This document shows, one piece after another, positions 9,802 through 17,654 of a stretch of DNA of 64,000 nucleotides. Location of the stretch: assembly GCF_000021965.1 (NCBI RefSeq), contig NC_011832.1, forward strand, positions 2,858,918-2,922,917, in the 5' to 3' direction. The DNA is from Methanosphaerula palustris E1-9c (GTDB lineage Archaea; Halobacteriota; Methanomicrobia; Methanomicrobiales; Methanospirillaceae). Both the position numbers and the translations under genes were made by a program. Below the pieces are notes generated by a model. It saw nothing but the letters and a program-made list of their open reading frames with translations. It ran no database searches and had not been told where the DNA came from. Each line of letters opens with the position of its first letter. Within the stretch, counting starts at the first letter, position 1.

Positions 9802-10580
9802 TTGATCTCCACCCCGTCCGTGATCTGCTCGCCGGCCCGGATCCGCTCGCGGAGGGAATAGAGAAGGGTATTGATCCCTGCAACCGTAGCGAGCGCAGCC
9901 TCCTCCGATCCGTCTGACTCGATCACCTTCACGACGGCCCCACGTTGCATCACGATCCGGCGGTCTGAGAGAAGAGAGACATAGGGGTCGTGGGTGACGA
10001 AGATCACGGCACGCTTATGTTCTTTCAACGAGGCAATCACCCGGTCCTTGAAGATCCCAGCGTTCTCGATCTCGTCGAGCAGGATCAACGGGGTATCGCT
10101 GATTACGATCGCATCGGCCACCATCAGTGACCGTGTCTGCCCCCCGGAGAGGGCCGTCATACGCATCGTCCCGGTGATCGCCTCGCCGGTGAACTGGTTG
10201 GCCTGGGCAATCGTCTCCTCGATCCTTGCCGGGTCTGTACACTTCCTGGCCTGCAGATGCATGATCAGAAAGTCCTGAACTGATAGGTCGGCCAGGCACT
10301 TGGTGTGCTGGGTGATCAGAGCGATCGGCTTACTTGCAGGATCCCTGACCAGGACATCAGGGGGCAGAGCCCCGTTCACCAGTACACTCCTTCTGGTCGC
10401 GGTGTCCTGCTGGGCAAAGACCTCGATATCGTTGATCAATGCAGTCTTCCCTGACCCGGTCGGGCCCACGATCGAGATCGTGTCTCCAGGGCGGATAACG
10501 ATCGCATCGAAGGTCTCCCGTTTCCCGTCCCGGCTGACGCCCGGGAGGAGGGTGATATCCCTGATTGCATATGCATCCAT
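9798..10580 (-). CDS. Stand-alone ABC-type ATPase, first gene of the CoM operon
   Basis: 260 residues with a complete ABC nucleotide-binding domain: Walker A GPTGSGKT near residue 40, signature LSGGQTR near 144, Walker B LILLDEIENAG near 165 and the switch histidine in VTHDP near 196. No membrane permease gene is nearby and it has no membrane segments, so it need not be a transporter. Soluble ABC ATPases such as SufC or the methanogen A2 component act in cofactor assembly or enzyme activation. Leads a run of six minus-strand genes with 4-14 base overlaps. Confidence 0.78.
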   Translation of the reverse strand: MDAYAIRDITLLPGVSRDGKRETFDAIVIRPGDTISIVGPTGSGKTALINDIEVFAQQDTATRRSVLVNGALPPDVLVRDPASKPIALITQHTKCLADLSVQDFLIMHLQARKCTDPARIEETIAQANQFTGEAITGTMRMTALSGGQTRSLMVADAIVISDTPLILLDEIENAGIFKDRVIASLKEHKRAVIFVTHDPYVSLLSDRRIVMQRGAVVKVIESDGSEEAALATVAGINTLLYSLRERIRAGEQITDGVEIK

Positions 10581-10683
10581 ACCAGTCTTCTGGGTATACC
10601 GAATGAAATACTTTCTCTGAATAAATTGAATAAATAACCCAATAAGGAAAATATATTAAAATATTATCTACAATAGTAAGATA
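10581..10683. promoter_or_regulatory. Divergent promoter between CoM operon and its regulator
   Basis: This 103-base AT-rich spacer separates the minus-strand CoM operon from the plus-strand regulator. It contains a TATA-like AAAATATATTAAAATATT (about 10648-10665), 20-35 bases before the regulator ATG. It also holds a direct repeat GAATAAATT / GAATAAATA (about 10619-10636) that could be an operator. No experiment supports binding; the divergent arrangement is typical of autoregulated local regulators. Confidence 0.5.
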
Positions 10684-11172
10684 ATGTTGATCAGACGTAT
10701 ACTTGACACCTCGTTTCAGGCCGTCCTGAACGAGGAACTGCGGCGACGGGACATGACCGTTCGGGAGCTGGCCGATGCAACCGGGATACCTGCGGCTACG
10801 CTGTACAAGATCACCGCCGGTGAACGGGATCCACGCCTCTCAACCGTCACCAGGATCATCAATATCCTTGAACCGAGAGGCAGGGACTTCATCGCCGTGG
10901 TCGCGGCCAAGTTCGTCCTCGAGGAGGTCGAAGGAGAGGAGATCACCTGCGGAGAGCGGACCTGTACAATAAAAGGCTACTCTGCCAACTCCCTGGAAGA
11001 GTGTATCATCGCTGCGGTCAGGGCTGAAAAGGAGGGAGCGAGCGGAATCGTCTGCGCCCCGGTACTGGCCTCGATCATCGAGCGGATCGTCGACATTCCG
11101 GTTTCGATCATGAAACCGCAGCCACCGACGATCATCGAGGCGATCGAGACCCTCGGAAAGCGAATCTCCTGA
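10684..11172 (+). CDS. Helix-turn-helix regulator with PrpR-N-like sensor tail
   Basis: 162 residues. Residues about 15-60 form an XRE-type helix-turn-helix (RELADATGIPAATLYKI). After a cysteine-containing linker (EEITCGERTCTIKGY), the C-terminal 60 residues (ECIIAAVRAEKEGASGIVCAPVLASIIER then VDIPVSIMKP) resemble the end of the PrpR N-terminal ligand-binding fold. Divergent transcription from the coenzyme M operon makes that operon the obvious target. The two cysteines could sense redox state or metal. Ligand and sign of regulation are unknown. Confidence 0.8.
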   Translation: MLIRRILDTSFQAVLNEELRRRDMTVRELADATGIPAATLYKITAGERDPRLSTVTRIINILEPRGRDFIAVVAAKFVLEEVEGEEITCGERTCTIKGYSANSLEECIIAAVRAEKEGASGIVCAPVLASIIERIVDIPVSIMKPQPPTIIEAIETLGKRIS

Positions 11173-11182
11173 TCATCCGAAC

Positions 11183-11433
11183 CTAATCTTGACCCCTGAA
11201 CCGGGCGGTGATCAGCACGAAGAGCACCCCGTTAGTGACCATGATCGGCATCTGCCCGATCATCAGTCCGTACCCTGACCAGAGCACCGAGCCGGTGATC
11301 ATCATGCCGAGAATCACCAGGAGAGAACTCTGGTGGATCTGCACCGGATCGATTTGATCACCTGCAGGAGAAATGAGAGGGTCGAGAAGAAGCCTGCAAT
11401 ATAACCAAGAAGCATGATGGAGTCCATGATCAT
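11183..11433 (-). pseudogene. SemiSWEET-like sugar transporter, frameshifted
   Basis: Translating the minus strand from the ATG at 11433 (preceded by AGAGGTG) gives MIMDSIMLLGYIAGFFSTLS, then FLLQVIKSIRCRSTRVLSW and a stop. Moving one frame, the sequence continues LVILGMMITGSVLWSGYG and LMIGQMPIMVTNGVLFVLIT to a stop at 11183. Together these make the three-helix PQ-loop protein of about 85 residues typical of SemiSWEET. A single missing base near 11320 explains the break. The PQ motif itself reads LQ. It is either a recent pseudogene or a sequencing error. Confidence 0.7.
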
Positions 11434-11490
11434 CACCTCTCTATCGATGGGGGTATAAACAACAAATTCTACACCCAGATCTTCCCCTCA

Positions 11491-12333
11491 TCAGGCCTGA
11501 TGGTACAGGTCGTCGAAGACCTGCAACTGCTGCTTGTAGATCGAATGATCGCTGTTCTTGTACTCCAAGCTGGTCTGGTTAGCCGGGTGGTTTTTGACCC
11601 ACGCCATCACCTGATCGATCGGAACCCCACCCTCAGAGTGATCGAGTGGCAGGTGCTGATCGGTGATCGACCCGGTTCTGCTATTGGAGAGGTGGTGGAA
11701 CCGGACCGGAAGGGCCGAAAAAGCGGTCAGCATCTCCCCGTACGGATTAGAAAGATAGTTGGCTGAGCAGTAAAGATGGGCGAAATCCAGGCAGATCCCA
11801 CCAATCCGGGAGAGGTTGAGGGATTTGAGTTCCTCTGCCGTCGCCCCGAAGAACTGGAGATCCTTATGAACCGCAGGGAGGTTCTCAATAAGGAGACGCC
11901 GATCATGGTACCGGTCAATGAATGAGCGCACGTTGTTGACAACCTTCTGCCGGTCGAGATGACCGATGAAACCTGCATGGGCGACGATATAGGAAGCGTC
12001 GAGCCGGTCGGCGAATTCGAACGCATCGGCCATCCCGGCTTCGATCTGTGCCTCCCCATCCGTTACCGACATGGATCCTCCGAGCGAGGGGTCGGCAGGG
12101 TTCACCCTGTCCAGGTGGTGGGGGGCATGGACGACGATCCTGGCATCTGTCGTGGCAATCTCTTCTATCTCTCCATTCAGAATCTCTTCAGGTGCAGGGC
12201 TCACATAGACCTGGATATGGTCTATCAGTCCCTGATCAGCGAGAAGAGAGAGGACGTGGAACGTTTCGAGATCATCCGAACGCATTCCACCTCCGATCCG
12301 GTACGCACGCTGCATAACCAGAATATCAGTCAT
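11491..12333 (-). CDS. Xylose-isomerase-like TIM-barrel protein (AP endonuclease family 2 fold)
   Basis: 280 residues with metal-site motifs spaced as in sugar-phosphate isomerase/endonuclease IV barrels: HAPHH (about 70), HAG (about 120), ENLP (about 150), DFAH (about 190), HLSN (about 218) and DHSEGG (about 236). Substrate cannot be told from sequence; sugar isomerase, epimerase or DNA repair nuclease are all possible for the fold. It starts just upstream of the DUF1614 gene's end and runs the same way, so may be cotranscribed with it. Confidence 0.7.
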   Translation of the reverse strand: MTDILVMQRAYRIGGGMRSDDLETFHVLSLLADQGLIDHIQVYVSPAPEEILNGEIEEIATTDARIVVHAPHHLDRVNPADPSLGGSMSVTDGEAQIEAGMADAFEFADRLDASYIVAHAGFIGHLDRQKVVNNVRSFIDRYHDRRLLIENLPAVHKDLQFFGATAEELKSLNLSRIGGICLDFAHLYCSANYLSNPYGEMLTAFSALPVRFHHLSNSRTGSITDQHLPLDHSEGGVPIDQVMAWVKNHPANQTSLEYKNSDHSIYKQQLQVFDDLYHQA

Positions 12334-12363
12334 TCACCCACATGAGGGTTGCTGTCAGGAGAG

Positions 12364-13080
12364 TCAGGCCAGCAGCACGGCCAGCACCCCGGTAAGGAAG
12401 ATCCCGTCGAAGGTGCCGGCACCCCCGATCGAGACCAGCGGAGCGCCGAGGTTCCTGTACGAGCGCCAGTTCAGCAGGTCGGCCCCGATCAGGGTCCCTA
12501 TAGTCCCACCGATATAGGCGATCACCGCACTCTCCCAGCCGATTCCTCCTGCCAGCAGCAGACCGGCCAGCGCCGCGGTGATCGGGGGGATGAAGAACGG
12601 GGTGGAGATCCCGAGGCCCGGTACCGGCTCGGCCAGCAGGTGGGTGACGATCGTCACCGCGACGATGCCGATACCGATCTGCAGCAGCAGTCCAGTGCCG
12701 ACCACAGCAACCGCGGCCCAACTCAGCAGCAGCGAGATCACCACCGGCACCACCGCCCCGCCAAGGTTCACGGCGACAGTCGTCGTCTCGGTGTAGACCG
12801 GAACCCGGTAGAAGAACGGTAGGAACCGGCTACCCCTGCCTCCGAAGAACCGATCGGGCGGAAAGAGCGGCGACGACCGGATCGTCGTCACCGGTATGTT
12901 GACGAAACTACCAACCAGAGTCAGCAGCACGATCAGCACCGCCTGCCAGCCAGAGAAGCCGAGCCGCGTGAACGCACTGCCAACGATGTTCAGAAAGAGG
13001 AGCGGGATCAGCAGGATGCCGATCAGTACCAGCGCGATCAGAAAGAGCAGGCTGAACGGACTTGAGAAGATCCGGGGCAT
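12364..13080 (-). CDS. DUF1614 family integral membrane protein
   Basis: About 238 residues with seven or more hydrophobic segments, the first at LLFLIALVLIGILLIPLLFL. A conserved-looking soluble loop SSPLFPPDRFF follows helix 2, and the C-terminal half is glycine-rich (GGTIGTLIGADL, then SIGGAGTFDGIFLTG). This matches my recollection of DUF1614, whose function is not known. I use the ATG at 13080; an in-frame TTG at 13110 would overlap the fibrillarin stop codon by 4 bases and is possible. It is probably cotranscribed with fibrillarin and Nop5. Confidence 0.7.
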   Translation of the reverse strand: MPRIFSSPFSLLFLIALVLIGILLIPLLFLNIVGSAFTRLGFSGWQAVLIVLLTLVGSFVNIPVTTIRSSPLFPPDRFFGGRGSRFLPFFYRVPVYTETTTVAVNLGGAVVPVVISLLLSWAAVAVVGTGLLLQIGIGIVAVTIVTHLLAEPVPGLGISTPFFIPPITAALAGLLLAGGIGWESAVIAYIGGTIGTLIGADLLNWRSYRNLGAPLVSIGGAGTFDGIFLTGVLAVLLA

Positions 13081-13106
13081 ACCTTTTATCTCTTCCTGCT
13101 GGATGA

Positions 13107-13730
13107 TCAATCCTTCTCTTCAGTGCCCTTTCTGCAGATCAGAGCCGCATGGTCGGGGTGGTACGGGGCCAGCCAGTCGATGCTCTCCACGACAAGGCCG
13201 GCAGCGGTCAGGGCTGCTGCAGCCTCGGCGGCGACCTCTTTCGGATCCCTGCTGACGTCGACCGACCTGCTCTTGAGCATCAGGATCAGCCGTCCACCTG
13301 GGCGGAGGAAGATCAGGTTCGCGATGGCGATCGAGACCTGCGTCGGTTGGGCTACGTCCTGATAGAGCAGGTCCACCTGCTCGAGGAGTGGAGCGTACTG
13401 CTCGGGCCGGCCGGCATCGGCCATGATCGGGATCACGTTCTTCCGTCTCCTCGCCACCATCACCAGATCCTGCATCGGGTGCGGGGCGAACTCGACCGCG
13501 TAGACCACTTCGACATAGTCGGCGACATGCGAGACGGTGGTCCCATTGGCCGCCCCGAGGTACAGCACCTTTTGATCACCAGTCAGGTCCAGATTCCGCT
13601 CCCGGTATCGGGTGGCCAGGGCCGCGAACTTGGAGCGGTACGGGTCCCAGACCCGATATCCCTGGACGACCCGTTCGCCATAGACTCCTGACTCCCCCTC
13701 GGAGACAAGGGTCCCGTCGATCCAGATCAT
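13107..13730 (-). CDS. flpA: Fibrillarin-like rRNA/tRNA 2'-O-methyltransferase
   Basis: Catalytic subunit of the box C/D ribonucleoprotein, transferring methyl from SAM to ribose 2'-OH at sites chosen by guide RNAs. 207 residues contain YLGAANGTTVSHVAD (SAM site, near 76), VYAVEFAPHPMQDL, then DLLYQDVAQP and LMLKSRSVDVSRD, all hallmark archaeal fibrillarin segments. Its start overlaps the Nop5 stop codon by 4 bases, so the two partner proteins are translationally coupled. Confidence 0.93.
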   Translation of the reverse strand: MIWIDGTLVSEGESGVYGERVVQGYRVWDPYRSKFAALATRYRERNLDLTGDQKVLYLGAANGTTVSHVADYVEVVYAVEFAPHPMQDLVMVARRRKNVIPIMADAGRPEQYAPLLEQVDLLYQDVAQPTQVSIAIANLIFLRPGGRLILMLKSRSVDVSRDPKEVAAEAAAALTAAGLVVESIDWLAPYHPDHAALICRKGTEEKD

Positions 13731-14590
13731 GCGACTCTCCCGGCCCGATCGATCGCCTGTTGCGCCTTATCGATGAAGGTCGGGTCAGGTTCGCCCCGGT
13801 ACAGGTCCAAACGGGCCGCGATGGCCAGTTTAGCAGCCAGCACCCGTGAAACGCGGCCCCTGACCGAAGGTGGGGCGTTGTGGACCCGCCGGTGCTGGAA
13901 TATGATTCCATGCTTGGGGGACGGGGTGCCGGACCGGATATGAGAGAAGAGAGCCGTCTTTGCCCCGAGCACCTGCACCGAACTGCCGGGTAGCCGAGCC
14001 AGGGGTTCGAGTCCGCCAGCCGTGGAGAGAAGCCGGGCGGCGACAAGCCCGCCAACCAAGGCGCTACAGTTCGGGAGGACCAGATCTGATCGAGAGGACA
14101 CCTCCCGCATCAGTGCAGTCCGGGTCACCGAGAGGCGCTCGATCTCCTCCATCACCATGCCGAGCGGCCCTTTCGTCCGCGGGGCGAGCGATCCAAGGAG
14201 TTTTCGGGCGTTCATCGATTTGAACTTCCTGCTGAACTTCGGGTGTTTGACGGTGTACCAGTCAACCGCTCGTTCGGTCAAGAGATTGATCACTTCGTCC
14301 ATCTGGTCGAGGGTCCGAACCATCTGGAGGAGCTCGACATCCTTAGCCTGGTACTGGACAGCGACCTTCTGCTCGGCGAGGAGAAGGCAGAGTTCCTGGA
14401 GCCGGTGCAGGTACTCGTCCCTGGTCTGGACGTATCCGCACGCGGCCGCCCACTGCCAGTCGGGGAGGATATAATCCTTGACCGGCGTTCTCAGCGTCGC
14501 AAGCCTGGCCAGTGCATCTTCGAGCCGGGCCGGCGCAGGGGTACAGACCTCTCCCCCTTCCTCACGATCCCCAAACCAGTAGTGCTGCAT
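13727..14590 (-). CDS. Nop5 (Nop56/58) C/D RNP scaffold protein
   Basis: 287 residues. The Nop domain signature is clear in the second half (PNCSALVGGLVAARLLSTAG, then LARLPGSSVQVLGAKTALFSH and PKHGIIFQHR). The first half contains the coiled-coil region. It bridges fibrillarin and L7Ae on C/D guide RNAs. The C-terminal charged tail is short. It lies immediately before fibrillarin with a 4-base overlap, the standard archaeal arrangement. Confidence 0.92.
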   Translation of the reverse strand: MQHYWFGDREEGGEVCTPAPARLEDALARLATLRTPVKDYILPDWQWAAACGYVQTRDEYLHRLQELCLLLAEQKVAVQYQAKDVELLQMVRTLDQMDEVINLLTERAVDWYTVKHPKFSRKFKSMNARKLLGSLAPRTKGPLGMVMEEIERLSVTRTALMREVSSRSDLVLPNCSALVGGLVAARLLSTAGGLEPLARLPGSSVQVLGAKTALFSHIRSGTPSPKHGIIFQHRRVHNAPPSVRGRVSRVLAAKLAIAARLDLYRGEPDPTFIDKAQQAIDRAGRVA

Positions 14591-14626
14591 CTCTGAATCA
14601 TAAGCGCTGCCTCCATATAGTCATGC

Positions 14627-15838
14627 TCAGAGTGTCAGTAACCCGAACGAGTACAGGATCACTGGAAGTAAGATCGCACCCATGCAGAAGATCTTCCGGA
14701 TATCGATCAAATACGGGGCGATGCCGACCAGGGTGGCGAGGAGGAGCACCAGCAGCCCGAACGGGCCGGAGAGGAGGAGGGTGAGCAGGGTCACAAACCC
14801 GGCGACGCCGTAGTTCAGAGTCCTGCCATCGAGCACCTGCAGAGCTGATGCAGAACCGGCGAGGAGGACGGTCAGCAGGTAGCCGGCCCCGCCGGCCAGG
14901 CATCCGACCGCGGCCAGCACCAATGGTGAGGGAAGGTGGAGGGAGGCCATCGCAGCGATCACCCCGCTCCGCTCCCGGCCGAGGGCGAAGAAGGCAGCAA
15001 GGCCAACGAACGCGTTCGAGGTGGAGGCTGCCGAGGTAGCGAGGATGTACCCCCGGCGGTCCCGGTCGTAGGAGACGAACCTGGTCAGCAGCCCATTGGC
15101 AGTGGCGGTGGAGAGGCCCGGCAGCCAGCCGACCAGCACCCCGGCCAGGGCCCCGATGGCGGACTGGGAGATGATCGTCTTCAGCGGGGTGCTGATCCCC
15201 TCGAAGGTCTGCGGCGGGATCCCGGCGTGTGATGAATATAGCAAGGCTGGCAGACCGAAGAGGCCAGCGAGGAGGGGCATCAGCAGCGCCGACTCGCCGA
15301 GGGTATGCCAGGCCAGGTACCCATACCGCATCGTGAAGATGCCGAGGATCCCTGAGGTGAAGAAGATCGCCGCCCCCCAGCGAGGGGACTCGGCCGCGAG
15401 GATCATCGTCCCGACGACGGCGACGAGCAGGATCCCGATCCCCCAGTCCAGGAAGGGCTGGAGCGGCGGGAGGAGGTAGAAGCAGAGGAGGGAGAGCGGG
15501 ATGGCGAAGGAGAGACCCCAGGCCGCACCAAGGGCCGAGGTCCTGACCGCCTCCTCACCGTGCCCCTCCAGGCAGAGGGCATGGGACGGCAGCACCGAGA
15601 GGGCCGTGTCGGCATCGGGAACCCCGAGAAAGGTGGAGGGGATCGTATCCAAAAACGTGTGGGTGATCAGGGCTGCAAACATCGCAGTAGCGAGCTCTTC
15701 CTCACCGAGGATGCCGGCGAGGGTGGCCTGCAGTCCGAGGAGGATCCCTGCCATGGTGTTGGCGTGGATCCCTGGCAGCAGCCCGCTGATCGTACCGAGA
15801 AGCACCCCAGCGACCAGACCGGTGATCACACCCTCCAT
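14627..15838 (-). CDS. Tripartite tricarboxylate transporter TctA-like permease
   Basis: 403 residues and about ten hydrophobic segments. The N-terminus GLLPGIHANTMAGILLG and the internal WLPGLSTATANG are the duplicated GxxPGxx motifs of the TctA (DUF112) family. No TctB or periplasmic TctC gene is nearby, as is usual for archaeal family members, so it may work alone and its substrate is uncertain. It is separated from the Nop5 gene by 36 bases. Confidence 0.75.
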   Translation of the reverse strand: MEGVITGLVAGVLLGTISGLLPGIHANTMAGILLGLQATLAGILGEEELATAMFAALITHTFLDTIPSTFLGVPDADTALSVLPSHALCLEGHGEEAVRTSALGAAWGLSFAIPLSLLCFYLLPPLQPFLDWGIGILLVAVVGTMILAAESPRWGAAIFFTSGILGIFTMRYGYLAWHTLGESALLMPLLAGLFGLPALLYSSHAGIPPQTFEGISTPLKTIISQSAIGALAGVLVGWLPGLSTATANGLLTRFVSYDRDRRGYILATSAASTSNAFVGLAAFFALGRERSGVIAAMASLHLPSPLVLAAVGCLAGGAGYLLTVLLAGSASALQVLDGRTLNYGVAGFVTLLTLLLSGPFGLLVLLLATLVGIAPYLIDIRKIFCMGAILLPVILYSFGLLTL

Positions 15839-15953
15839 GGATTGGCATCAGTGGCTGAGGAAAAAAAGGTTCTGAAATGTGATGGCGAGGGGTGAAAAAA
15901 ACAAGAATTTATCAGAAGAGGAGGTCATTCTGAAAAAGAAGTGATGATTCCGA

Positions 15954-16673
15954 ATGAGATCTCAGTATATATTCTGCGTTCTCCTCCTCCTCTTCTGGAG
16001 CAGTGTCCAGATTGTTTCAGCCGATGGAGAGAATGAGTACACCACACAATGGGGCAGTCCCGGCCAGGGGGACGGGCAGTTCAACGGACCAAACAGTATC
16101 ACCGTGGATAGTACCGGAAAAGTCTACGTCGTCGATAGGAACAACACCTGGATCCAGAGATTCGACGCGAATGGCACATTCATATCAAAATAGGGGATTT
16201 CGGGTCAGGGAGACAGGCAGTTCGAATCGCCAGCCGGTATCGCAGCAGACAGCCGAGGAGATGTCTACGTCGTCGACATCTATAATGTCCGAATTCAGAA
16301 GTTCGATCAAAACGGCACATTCATCACAAAATAGGGCAGTTCAGGTTCGGAAGACGGGCAGTTCGACCTGGCTGCGGGTGTCGCCGTGGACAGTGCAGTT
16401 AATGTCTTTGTCGCCGATACGTATAACGACCGGATCCAGAAGTTCGCCCTGGTGACCCCTATGTCATCGTCAGGAAACGCTCCCAAAGATCTCACCAGTG
16501 ATAGGCTCTATGAAGACATCAATGGCAACGGCATCTTCGACTTCAATGATGTGGTCCTTTTCTTCAACCAGATGGACTGGATTGTCGACCATGAACCCAT
16601 TTCCGCCTTCGACTTCAATCAAAACAATCAGATCGACTTCGGAGACATCGTCGCGCTGTTCAACAACAGATAG
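15954..16673 (+). pseudogene. Secreted NHL-repeat protein with dockerin-like tail, interrupted by two in-frame TAG codons
   Basis: The frame is otherwise open for 240 codons. A signal peptide (YIFCVLLLLFWSSVQIVSA) is followed by three NHL beta-propeller repeats of exactly 47 codons. A C-terminal EF-hand/dockerin-like pair follows (DINGNGIFDFNDVVLFFNQM, then FDFNQNNQIDFGDIVALFNN). The tryptophan codon TGG opening repeat 1 at 16050 is TAG at the matching place in repeat 2 (16191) and repeat 3 (16332). No frameshifts are present. Read literally it is a pseudogene; amber readthrough is the alternative. A true extracellular propeller would bind ligands or polymers outside the cell. Confidence 0.7.
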
Positions 16674-16811
16674 GAGTCGATGAAGACCCGGAACTGTCCA
16701 GCCTTCTCGAAAATTGGAGTGTTGTCGTCAAACCTTTGGAACAGAGGAAGATTTGAACTCCCCCTATCCAAGATGGAGCATATGGAAACAGCACGGTTCC
16801 CATGTACTACC

Positions 16812-17132
16812 CTACTTTAAGAGCGAGGTACCCCAGATCGTGTGCTCGTACCGCTGGCCCATCTCTGACCCGCGAGTACAGAACGAGGTGTTTTTCAGAC
16901 CGACCGACTGACCAAGGCCACACGTCGGACAGGCACAGGTCTTCTGGTCGCTGATGCACATAAAGGACCGGCCATTGATACAGAAGAGTTTCTCCTTCGC
17001 CTCGCTGGCACATCGGTTGTACGTCGGGCAGCCCGGGCAGGGGCACTTCTCATGCATCTCCGCGATCGCGGCCGCCTTATCCACAGAGCTCTTCCCCGAG
17101 AGCGACTGTATCGTCTCTTCAAAAACATCCAT
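16812..17132 (-). CDS. DUF2769 cysteine-rich protein
   Basis: 106 residues, no signal or membrane segment. Eleven cysteines occur in CPCPGCPTYNRC, FCINGRSFMCI, CACPTCGLG and FCTRG, the pattern of DUF2769 proteins found mostly in methanogens. It probably binds zinc or an Fe-S cluster. The family function is not known to me. Upstream at about 17158-17175 the plus-strand text AACTTATATTTATAATGG contains TATA-like sequence on either strand. Confidence 0.7.
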   Translation of the reverse strand: MDVFEETIQSLSGKSSVDKAAAIAEMHEKCPCPGCPTYNRCASEAKEKLFCINGRSFMCISDQKTCACPTCGLGQSVGLKNTSFCTRGSEMGQRYEHTIWGTSLLK

Positions 17133-17170
17133 TTCGATTGCCTCGTGCCTGGAATTGGGGGAACTTATAT

Positions 17171-17523
17171 TTATAATGGCAGGACCCGGTTCAACCTCCG
17201 GAATTTTTCAACATCCCGGCAATCCCTATCCTCGTCGTGGCGTAGGTACGTCCGTATCAGCAGGAAAGCACCGATGATCACGAGATAAAGAAGGCCGCGT
17301 TGAAGACTGGCACGTAATCGTCCGCAAACCAGTACCGGATCACCTCCAGGACTGTAAAATAGTGCTAGAACATGGCCAGGAGGATCAGCTGCAGAAGGGT
17401 CCCAAGAAGACCGATCTTCAGAAGCCCTGGAAGGCCCCCATCGAACCCTCTCTCATACACCCGTCGAACAGATCAGTAAAAGGCGCAGGCGGCGAGGAGA
17501 AAAAACCCCAGTGGAGGCATCAT
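17171..17523 (-). pseudogene. Decayed small integral membrane protein
   Basis: From the ATG at 17523 the minus strand reads MMPPLGFFLLAACAFY, a TGA, then SVRRVYERGFDGGLPGLLKI and GLLGTLLQLILLAMF, a TAG, then HYFTVLEVIRYWFADDYVPV. A frameshift near 17285 leads into LYLVIIGAFLLIRTYLRH and a stop at 17171. Three or four hydrophobic helices and a consistent charge pattern show it was a real membrane protein of about 115 residues. Family not recognised. Confidence 0.5.
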
Positions 17524-17654
17524 CTCTCCCGTAGGAGGCCTATTGCGAGGTGAACCCATAAGTTAGTGTCGCCTGATCAGAACTGGGAAGGAGAGGGGTC
17601 GTTTGGTCATCCCTGAGCGATATACTCTTATCCGGAGAGGATGATGATCCTGCA

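Noticed and set aside
9798..10580. ABC ATPase read as part of an importer
   Set aside because: No permease or binding protein is encoded nearby, and the gene is welded into a cofactor-synthesis operon. A soluble role is more likely.
15954..16673. Pyrrolysine or other UAG decoding stated as fact
   Set aside because: No pyl gene, suppressor tRNA or downstream insertion element is visible here, and Methanomicrobiales are not generally known to use pyrrolysine. Left as a testable alternative only.
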